From assembly GCA_016699855.1 (NCBI GenBank), contig CP064988.1, forward strand, positions 2,322,501 to 2,386,500: 64,000 bases of DNA, in the 5' to 3' direction. Both the position numbers and the translations under genes were made by a program. The notes under the pieces are model-generated. The model searched no databases, was not told the origin of the DNA, and worked only from the letters and a program-made list of their open reading frames with translations. Origin of the DNA: Rhodospirillales bacterium (GTDB taxonomy: Bacteria > Pseudomonadota > Alphaproteobacteria > Reyranellales > Reyranellaceae). The first letter of the stretch is position 1. Each line of letters starts with the position of its first letter. Positions 57,982 through 64,000 of this stretch are shown one piece after another.

Positions 57982-58056
57982 TCCATCCGTGAGTTTAGTC
58001 GAGATCGAGCGTCGTCCCAAATCGCACTCCACGTCCGCCGAATCGCGTGACCGGAA

Positions 58057-58205
58057 CGAAGCCCCTCATCCGGCCGCCGCTTCGCGGCGTCCACCTTCTC
58101 CCCTCCTGCGAGGGGAGAAGGGAAGTTCGGCGGTGCCTTCGCACTCTTCCTTCTCCCCTCGACGGAGGGGAGAAGGTGCCCCGAAGGGGCGGATGAGGGG
58201 CTTCG
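58057..58205. repeat. Fold-back element with perfect 16-base inverted ends
   Basis: CGAAGCCCCTCATCCG (58057-58072) and CGGATGAGGGGCTTCG (58190-58205) are exact inverted ends. Two internal CTTCTCCCCTC/GAGGGGAGAAG stems follow the same plan as the elements at 55403 and 59774. Confidence 0.75.
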
Positions 58206-58238
58206 CCCGACCCACGCACCCACTCCGCAGGGCCTCCA

Positions 58239-59681
58239 CTACGTCGACGGCGCCACCGCCCCGCGCGGCAGGTGCGCGATGGAGTTGGCGTAGTAGCGCA
58301 GCACGGCGGCGTCGGCGGTGTTGATGGTGTAGACGCCGTCGTCGTCGCGCAGCACGAGGCGGCGCAGCGTGAGCATGCGCAGACCGACATGGACGGCGTA
58401 GTCGCGGTCGCCCCTGGGCACGTAGAGCTTGGCGCCGCCCGCCACCAGCGCGTCCATCAGCGCGACGCAGCGCGCTTTCAGCTCCAGCTCGTCGAGCGGC
58501 CGCTCGGCCTCGAGCAGCGCCGTCGCCACCAGCGGCGTCGCCAGCACCGGCACCACCCGCGCGATCTCGGCCATCAGGTCGCCGGCCAGCGCGCCCACGG
58601 CCTCGAAGCGCTTCTCCTTCGACAGCGGCCGCAGGTCGCCGCCGAAGCGCTCGGCATTGTCGGACAGCCAGGCGCGGGCCGAGACCGGCAGGCCGAAATT
58701 CACGCAGGCGTAGCCGAAGCGGTACCAGCGGCCGGTCAGCATCTGCCGCAGATTGCGGCCGGCGAAGCGCAGGGTGGTGCGCATGGCCTGCCAGCCGCTG
58801 GCGCGCTCGGCCTCGGGATCGCCGGCGCGCAGCTGGGTGCGGTCCTCCAGCACGCGGTCGTAGTTGATGCCGACGGGCACGAACACGACGTCCCTTCCGC
58901 CCTTGGGGTCGAACGACTTCAGCGCGTAGTCCAGCAGGCCCAGCCGGGCCTCGCGCAGGCGTCCGTCCCGGGTCAGCCCGCCCTCAGGGTACATCGCCTG
59001 CGCGACGCCGGCCTCGGTCGCCATGTGGACGTAGCGCTCCAGCACGCGGCGGTAGACCGGGTCGTTGGAGTTGCGACGCACGAAGAACGCGCCCATCGAC
59101 TTGATCAGCGACTGCAGCGGCTGGATGCGGGCCCATTCGCCGACGGCGTAGCTGAGCGCCGTGCGGTCGGCGGCGAGGAAGGCGACCAGCACGTAGTCCA
59201 TGTTGCTGCGGTGATTGATGACAAACACCACCGTGGCGTCGCGGTCGACGGCGGCCAGCGCGGCGTCGTCGGCGAAGCCCAGCCGCACGCGGTAGAGCAG
59301 CCGCGCCAGCGCCCGGGCCAGCGTGTAGCCGACGCGGAAATAGACGTAGGCGTTGAACGCCGGGACGATCTCGTTGGCGTAGCGGCGCACGCGGGCCATC
59401 TCGGCCTCGCGCGGCACGTTCTCGGCCTGGGCGCGCTCGTTGGCGGCGGCGATGACCTGCGGATCGTAGATCAGGCGGTCGACCAGCACCTGCCGCTTGG
59501 TGAGCTGGAACGGTTTGATGCGGATGTCGAGCCGGTCGTTGACGCGGTCGATCAGGCGGTTGACGCGGCGGCGCAGGAACCAGCGGCCGGACGGGATCAG
59601 CAGCCGGTCGAGCAGCGACCACAGCGCGAACGCCGCGATCGGCAGGAACAGCCACAGCGGCACCGTGACCGGCTCGTCCAT
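58239..59681 (-). CDS. PlsB-like glycerol-3-phosphate/lysophospholipid acyltransferase
   Basis: 480 residues with an N-terminal membrane segment (LFLPIAAFALWSLLDRLL). The acyltransferase block I NHRSNMDYVLVAF (H-x4-D) is near residue 156 and block III YPEGGLTRDGRLREAR near 231. The protein is shorter than E. coli PlsB (about 800 residues), matching the compact alphaproteobacterial type annotated as 1-acyl-sn-glycerol-3-phosphate acyltransferase or PlsB-like. It acts at the inner membrane in phospholipid synthesis or lipid remodelling. Confidence 0.85.
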   Translation of the reverse strand: MDEPVTVPLWLFLPIAAFALWSLLDRLLIPSGRWFLRRRVNRLIDRVNDRLDIRIKPFQLTKRQVLVDRLIYDPQVIAAANERAQAENVPREAEMARVRRYANEIVPAFNAYVYFRVGYTLARALARLLYRVRLGFADDAALAAVDRDATVVFVINHRSNMDYVLVAFLAADRTALSYAVGEWARIQPLQSLIKSMGAFFVRRNSNDPVYRRVLERYVHMATEAGVAQAMYPEGGLTRDGRLREARLGLLDYALKSFDPKGGRDVVFVPVGINYDRVLEDRTQLRAGDPEAERASGWQAMRTTLRFAGRNLRQMLTGRWYRFGYACVNFGLPVSARAWLSDNAERFGGDLRPLSKEKRFEAVGALAGDLMAEIARVVPVLATPLVATALLEAERPLDELELKARCVALMDALVAGGAKLYVPRGDRDYAVHVGLRMLTLRRLVLRDDDGVYTINTADAAVLRYYANSIAHLPRGAVAPST

Positions 59682-59773
59682 CCTCGGCCGCCCTCCCCCG
59701 GGGTCGTTTGTTGTCCGGAGTGTAGCAGCCGCGGCGGAAACGCGGGTAGGTTATGGTCCGGATCCGGGCGGTG

Positions 59774-59913
59774 ACCCCTCATCCCCGCCGCGGCTGCCGC
59801 GGCGTACCTTCGAGCACCTTCTCCCCCGAAGACGGGGAGAAGGGGAAGAGATCTGAATTCCCTTCTCCCCCGTCTTCGGGGGAGAAGGTGGCGCGGAGCG
59901 CCGGATGAGGGGT
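59774..59913. repeat. Fold-back element, CCCCTCATCC subfamily
   Basis: ACCCCTCATCC (59774-59784) and GGATGAGGGGT (59903-59913) are perfect inverted ends. The centre is a near-perfect palindrome of about 28-base arms containing CCCCCGAAGACGGGG and CCCCGTCTTCGGGGG. It ends 24 bases before the next gene. Confidence 0.75.
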
Positions 59914-59937
59914 CCGCGGGCACAGGAGTGACGTTCG

Positions 59938-61071
59938 ATGGCCTACATCGCCGGGGTCGGCAACACGCGCTACGGCAAGGTCGAGGGCTCCTCGACCTTG
60001 AGCCTCGCCAGCGAGGCGGCGCATCTGGCGATGGCCGACGCCGGGCTGGGCGTGAAGGACATCGACGGCGTGCTGACCGGCTACAGCACGACGCTGCCGC
60101 ACATCATGCTGGCCACGGTGATCGCCGAGCGCATGGGCATCCGGCCGGTCTACGCCCACGCCATGCAGGCCGGCGGCGCCACCGGCGTCGCCATGGTGAT
60201 GCTGGCCAAGCTGCTGGTCGACAGCGGCCAGTGCCGCGCGGTGCTGGCGCTGGCCGGCGAGAACCGCGCGTCGGGCCAGAGCCGCGACCAGTCGATCCAG
60301 ACGCTGGCGCAGGCCGGGCACAGCGATTTCGAGGTGCCCTACGGCGCCACCATCCCCGCCTATTACGGCCTGCTGGCGGCGCGCTACATGCACCAGTTCG
60401 GCGTGACCGGCGCCGATCTGGCGGAGCTCGCGGTGTTGATGCGGCGCCACGCCGGCACGCATCCCGACGCGCATCTGCGCACGCCGGTCACGCTGGACGA
60501 CGTCATGGCGTCGAAGCCCATCGCCCTGCCGCTGCGGCTGCTGGATTGCTGCCCGGTGTCGGACGGCGGCGTGGCGGTGGTGGTGACACGCGAGCCGACC
60601 GGCGCGGCGCGGGTGCGCATCCGCGGCGCCGGCCAGGCGCATCTGCACCAGCACATCAGCTGCATGCGCGACTGGGCCGATTGCGGCGCGGCGCAGGCGG
60701 CGGGGCGCGCCTTCGCCGAGGCCGGGATGACGACGAAGGACGTCGACTACCTCGCGGTCTACGACTCCTTCACCATCACGCTGGCGATGCTGCTGGAGGA
60801 GACCGGCTTCGCGCCGCGCGGCGGCGCCGGCGCCATGGCGCGCGACGGACGTTTCGGCGTCGCGGGCGACCTGCCGCTGAACACCCATGGCGGGCTGCTG
60901 TCGTTCGGCCATTGCGGCGTCGGCGGCGGGCTGGCGCATCTGGTCGAGGCGCAGCGCCAGCTCGCGGGCAAGGCCGGCGCGCGGCAGGTCAAGAAGGCGA
61001 CGACGGCCTTCATCCACGGCGACGGCGGCGTGATGTCGTCGCACGTGTCGATGCTGCTCGAGCGGATGTGA
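59938..61071 (+). CDS. Thiolase-like (SCP2/Ltp2-type) protein
   Basis: 377-residue thiolase-fold protein of the nonspecific lipid-transfer/SCP2-thiolase group. The usual nucleophile Cys position reads AMQAGGATGVAM without Cys, while YDSFTITLA and FGHCGVGGGLAHL (C-terminal His/Cys region) are kept. Such Cys-less members paired with a DUF35 protein, as in Ltp2-ChsH2 of steroid side-chain breakdown, are retro-aldolases. A DUF35 gene follows 10 bases after the stop. Confidence 0.85.
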   Translation: MAYIAGVGNTRYGKVEGSSTLSLASEAAHLAMADAGLGVKDIDGVLTGYSTTLPHIMLATVIAERMGIRPVYAHAMQAGGATGVAMVMLAKLLVDSGQCRAVLALAGENRASGQSRDQSIQTLAQAGHSDFEVPYGATIPAYYGLLAARYMHQFGVTGADLAELAVLMRRHAGTHPDAHLRTPVTLDDVMASKPIALPLRLLDCCPVSDGGVAVVVTREPTGAARVRIRGAGQAHLHQHISCMRDWADCGAAQAAGRAFAEAGMTTKDVDYLAVYDSFTITLAMLLEETGFAPRGGAGAMARDGRFGVAGDLPLNTHGGLLSFGHCGVGGGLAHLVEAQRQLAGKAGARQVKKATTAFIHGDGGVMSSHVSMLLERM

Positions 61072-61081
61072 GGAGACGACG

Positions 61082-61474
61082 ATGAGCGCGACCCCCACGA
61101 CCTTCCCCGCCGGCGACGACATCGCGCGCGCGTGGTGGAACGGCGTCGCCGACGGGCGCATCGGCTACCAGGTGTGCGCCGACTGCGGCGCGGTCCAGTT
61201 CTATCCGCGCAGCCATTGCACGGCCTGCGGCTCGGCGCGCTGCGAGACGCGCGCGTCGAAGGGCGCCGGCGCGATCTTCTCGATCACCGTGGTGCACCGG
61301 CCGCCGTCGGAGGCGCTGCGGGCGCACGCGCCCTACGCCATCGCGCTGGTCGATCTCGACGAGGGCTTCCGCATGATGGCGCACGCCGATCCCGGCTGCG
61401 CCATCGGCGACCGCGTGACCGCGGCGTTCATCCCGTTCGGCGACCGCGTGGTGCCGCGCTTCGCGCGCGCGTGA
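61082..61474 (+). CDS. DUF35/OB-fold zinc-ribbon acyl-CoA-associated protein
   Basis: 130 residues. A rubredoxin-like zinc ribbon CADCG-x(9)-CTACG lies about residues 33-51 and is followed by an OB-fold domain (GAGAIFSITVVHRP, DRVTAAFIPFGD). These proteins bind thiolase-like partners and close their active site. It is co-transcribed with the thiolase-like gene. Confidence 0.9.
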   Translation: MSATPTTFPAGDDIARAWWNGVADGRIGYQVCADCGAVQFYPRSHCTACGSARCETRASKGAGAIFSITVVHRPPSEALRAHAPYAIALVDLDEGFRMMAHADPGCAIGDRVTAAFIPFGDRVVPRFARA

Positions 61475-61493
61475 GGCGATCCGCCCGGCGGCG

Positions 61494-62561
61494 TCACTCC
61501 GCCGCGACGGCCTCCTCGACGAACATCCGGCGGTCGAAATCGTCGGCCACCCGGCCGTCGTTCTCGATCATCGTCGCGGCGTCGAGGTCGGCGTATTCCA
61601 TGACGTTCATGTCGCGGAACGCCTTCTGGACGCGGGGGCCCATCAGGCCGATGTCCTTGATCGTCGGCACGATGCGGCTGAACAGCCGGCCGCGGAACGA
61701 GTTCATGGTCTTGGAATTGAACGTGATCTCGTTGAGCTTGTCGATCGGCAGGCCGGCGCGCTCCCACACCTCGGCCTGGTTGAACCGGTCGCGCATGAAG
61801 TAGAGCGCCTCGACGACGAACTCCTCGCGCTCGTCGCGCTCGTGGTCGGAGAGCGCGGGATAGTAGTCGCGCAGCGCCAGCCGGCCGAACGACACGTGCC
61901 GCGCCTCGTCCTGCATGACGTAGGCGTTCACCGCCGACGCCAGCTTGCTGCGGGCCTTGTCGCGGATCGCCTGGAACGCGGCCAGCGCGAGGCCCTCGAC
62001 CATGATCTGCATGCCGAGATAGGTGAAATCCCAGCGGCGCTCGGTCAGCGTCTGCTCGAGCAGCGCCTTCAGCGACGGCGTGATCGGATAGGCCAGGTTC
62101 AGCTTCTCGTGCAGCAGGCGCTTGTAGACCTCGACGTGGCGCGCCTCGTCCATCACCTGCGTCGCGGCGTAGAACTTGGCGTTCATGTCCGGCACCGTGG
62201 AGACGATCTTGGCGGTCGCGATCAGCGCGCCCTGCTCGCCGTGCATGAACTGGGAGATCGTGTGGGCCTGCAGGTTGCGCCGCAGCCACGCCTTCTCCTT
62301 CGCGGTCATGCGGCGCCAGTAGTCGGTGTCGAAGATCGAGAGGGACTCGTCGTCGAGCCCCATCGGATTGTCGTCGTCGAGATCGAGCTTCCAGTCGATG
62401 CGGACGTTGGCGTCCCACTGCTGCTTCTTGCCCTTGTCGTAGAGGTCGAGCAGCGCGGCCGAGCCGTCGTCGTACTCCCAGTTGAACAGCACCTCGGTCT
62501 TGCCGTCGAAGTGCCAGCCGGTCATGTCGACCGGCAGGGCGTAGATTCGTGCTGAGGTCAT
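61494..62561 (-). CDS. R2/ferritin-like diiron protein, paralogue 1
   Basis: 355 residues with a carboxylate-bridged diiron site: Glu in FMHGEQGALI, E-x-x-H in VMDEARHVEVY, Glu in MVEGLALAAF and E-x-x-H in MQDEARHVSFGR, the spacing of ribonucleotide reductase R2-like or related oxygenases. Not a normal NrdB (no neighbouring nrdA, different flanks). Function unknown; O2-dependent oxidation of a small molecule is likely. A perfect FNR/FixK box lies about 95 bases upstream of its start. Confidence 0.85.
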   Translation of the reverse strand: MTSARIYALPVDMTGWHFDGKTEVLFNWEYDDGSAALLDLYDKGKKQQWDANVRIDWKLDLDDDNPMGLDDESLSIFDTDYWRRMTAKEKAWLRRNLQAHTISQFMHGEQGALIATAKIVSTVPDMNAKFYAATQVMDEARHVEVYKRLLHEKLNLAYPITPSLKALLEQTLTERRWDFTYLGMQIMVEGLALAAFQAIRDKARSKLASAVNAYVMQDEARHVSFGRLALRDYYPALSDHERDEREEFVVEALYFMRDRFNQAEVWERAGLPIDKLNEITFNSKTMNSFRGRLFSRIVPTIKDIGLMGPRVQKAFRDMNVMEYADLDAATMIENDGRVADDFDRRMFVEEAVAAE

Positions 62562-62649
62562 GGGGCGTTCCTTCCGTGGCAGGACCGGCGGAATATGACG
62601 GATGCGTCACTTTCGCCTGGAAGGAAACGGCAATGCCGGCGCGGGCTCT

Positions 62650-62663
62650 TTGATCCAGATCAA
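62650..62663 (-). promoter_or_regulatory. FNR/FixK (Crp-Fnr) box TTGATCCAGATCAA
   Basis: Exact match to TTGAT-N4-ATCAA, the consensus for FNR, FixK and ANR regulators. It lies in the 185-base gap between the twin diiron genes, centred about 95 bases upstream of the start at 62561 (minus strand). It suggests oxygen- or redox-dependent control of that gene. Confidence 0.65.
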
Positions 62664-62746
62664 AATCCGTCGCGCGCGCGCGAAAAAGCGGCGGACTTCC
62701 GTCCGCCGCCTGTTCCGTTCCGCGCGTCCGGCGGAGGGCGACGCCG

Positions 62747-63814
62747 CTACTGGGCGGCGATCTGCTCCTGGACGAACCGCTTCTTGTCGAAATCGTCGGC
62801 GACCTTGAGGTCGTTCGCGAGGATCGCGGTGGCGTCGATCTTGGCGTACTCCATCACGTTCATGTCCTGCAGCGCCTTCTGCACCTTGGGACCGAACAGG
62901 CCGATGTCCTTGAGGATCGGCACGATGCGGGTGAACAGGCGCGAGCGGAACGCCTGCATGACGCCGGAGTTGAAGGCGTACTCCATCAGCTTGTCGACCG
63001 GCAGGCCCGAGCGCATCCACACCTCGGCCTGGTTGAACCGGTCGCGCATGAAGTACAGCGCCTCGACGGCGAACTCCTCGCGCTCGTTGCGCTCGGCGTC
63101 GCTGAGGTGCGGGTAGTACTCGCGCAGCGCCAGGCGCCCGAACGTGACGTGGCGCGCCTCGTCCTGCATGACGTAGGCGTTTACCGAGCCGGCGAGGTTG
63201 TTCTTGGCGGTGTCGCGGATGCGCTGGAACGCGGCCAGCGCGAGGCCCTCGATCAGCACCTGCATGCCGAGATAGGTGAAGTCCCAGCGCTTGTCGCTCA
63301 GCGTCTGCTCGAGCAGGTTCTTCAGCGACTCCGTGATCGGATACGCCATCTTGAACTTCTCGTGGATCAGCCGCTTGTAGCTCTCGACATGGCGCGCCTC
63401 GTCCATCACCTGCGTCGCGGCGTAGAACTTGGCGTTCATGTCCGGCACGGTGTTGACGATCTTGGCGGTCGCGATCAGCGCGCCCTGCTCGCCGTGCATG
63501 AACTGGCAGATCGAATGGCACTGGAGGTTCCAGCGCAGGTCGATCTTCTCCTTCTCCGTCATCTTGTCCCAGAAGGGCGAGCCGAAGATCGGGATCGTCT
63601 CGTCGGACATGCCCATCGGGTTGTCCTCGAACAGCTCCTGCGACCAGTCGAGGCGGGTCGAGGCGTCCCACTGCTGCTGCTTGCCCTTCTCGTAGAGGTT
63701 CAGCAGATCGGCGCTGCCGTCCTCGTACTCCCAGTTGAAGTGCATCTCGGTCTGGCCGTTGAACTTCCAGTCCGTGATCTCGACCGGCAGCGTGTAGATC
63801 CTCTTGGTCGACAT
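62747..63814 (-). CDS. R2/ferritin-like diiron protein, paralogue 2
   Basis: 355 residues, same length as its downstream twin and highly similar throughout (for example FMHGEQGALI, VMDEARHVESY, MQDEARHVTFG and MRDRFNQAEVW are in both). All diiron ligands are kept. The start at 63814 has GGGAGCGG before it; the frame extends further without family sequence. A sigma70-like promoter lies about 110 bases upstream. Confidence 0.87.
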   Translation of the reverse strand: MSTKRIYTLPVEITDWKFNGQTEMHFNWEYEDGSADLLNLYEKGKQQQWDASTRLDWSQELFEDNPMGMSDETIPIFGSPFWDKMTEKEKIDLRWNLQCHSICQFMHGEQGALIATAKIVNTVPDMNAKFYAATQVMDEARHVESYKRLIHEKFKMAYPITESLKNLLEQTLSDKRWDFTYLGMQVLIEGLALAAFQRIRDTAKNNLAGSVNAYVMQDEARHVTFGRLALREYYPHLSDAERNEREEFAVEALYFMRDRFNQAEVWMRSGLPVDKLMEYAFNSGVMQAFRSRLFTRIVPILKDIGLFGPKVQKALQDMNVMEYAKIDATAILANDLKVADDFDKKRFVQEQIAAQ

Positions 63815-63921
63815 AGTTCCCGCTCCCTTCGCCGGTCCCGCGCGCCGGCGCTCGATTTGGCGGCGTGGGCCGCGACACGGAACGGCACAAACTTGACGCA
63901 CCGTTCACTTTGATGCCCGGA

Positions 63922-63950
63922 CCTATAGCACGGGCCGTGCGTACTGTCAG
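63922..63950 (-). promoter_or_regulatory. Sigma70-like promoter for diiron paralogue 2
   Basis: On the minus strand CTGACA (63945-63950) and TATAGG (63922-63927) are separated by exactly 17 bases, close to consensus and rare in this GC-rich DNA. The start codon is about 110 bases downstream. Function inferred only. Confidence 0.45.
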
Positions 63951-64000
63951 GCGGAATCCCGGCGCCGCCCCCGGCGGGGGTCAATGGGCGTTCACGGCTG

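Noticed and set aside
61494..63814. Calling the twin diiron proteins ribonucleotide reductase beta subunits
   Set aside because: Ligand spacing is R2-like, but there is no nrdA, and flanking sequence and twin arrangement do not fit a class I reductase.

Overview
The window is very GC-rich and codes densely on both strands. The gene content (several branched-chain amino-acid ABC systems, Bug-type tricarboxylate binding proteins, class III CoA-transferase, hydantoinase pair, RibH2-type lumazine synthase under an FMN riboswitch, DivK-like regulator, GAF-rich histidine kinase next to an ABC_sub_bind array) points to a free-living heterotrophic alphaproteobacterium, perhaps of the Hyphomicrobiales/Rhodospirillales (Reyranella-like). 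Genus is a guess. No rRNA, tRNA, CRISPR array, integrase or transposase gene was recognised.

Layout. 1-7 kb: a fused LivH-LivM permease (5' cut), LivG, LivF, then hydantoinase/oxoprolinase subunits HyuA and HyuB, read as uptake plus hydrolysis of an amide or hydantoin. 7-9.2 kb: a GntR-like operator, a decayed 3' fragment of a second hyuB, a predicted PD-(D/E)XK protein, and ribH with its FMN riboswitch. 9.6-14.6 kb: a catabolic run (Bug binding protein, enoyl-CoA hydratase, VOC protein, CoA-transferase, HMG-CoA-lyase-type enzyme). 14.9-20.7 kb (minus): two paralogous hydrolase-like proteins, a large membrane protein with a spermidine-synthase-like core, and an exported PIMT-like methyltransferase. 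20.9-23.2 kb: a second Bug protein and a PaaK-like CoA ligase. 23.3-31.2 kb (minus): a YugP-type peptidase and a complete Liv operon led by an acyl-CoA ligase.

31.5-40.9 kb (plus): four ABC_sub_bind proteins in tandem with no permease or ATPase, joined end to end by ATGA overlaps and running straight into a 1343-residue four-GAF histidine kinase, a DivK-like receiver and a receiver-nucleotide cyclase. This looks like one multi-ligand sensing operon and is the strongest candidate here for an undescribed system. 41-49 kb: a TauD-type dioxygenase, two MATE exporters, hldE-gmhA for ADP-heptose, and an AT-rich foreign gene coding a GHKL ATPase with a C-terminal PD-(D/E)XK-like domain (possible anti-phage gene). 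49.2-54.2 kb: HprK-related kinase, PqqD-like protein, nucleotidyltransferase-like protein and an O-antigen-ligase-like protein with a long disordered tail. 54.3-64 kb: enolase-superfamily enzyme, SsuD-like monooxygenase, a membrane protein, an orphan antitoxin-like regulator, a PlsB-like acyltransferase, a thiolase-like/DUF35 pair, and twin diiron proteins with a perfect FNR/FixK box between them.

Seven fold-back elements (about 120-260 bp, inverted ends CCCTCACC or CCCCTCATCC) are scattered between genes. Three genes carry single-event frame breaks, each in a homopolymer or CG-dinucleotide run. These may be real slippage or assembly errors.
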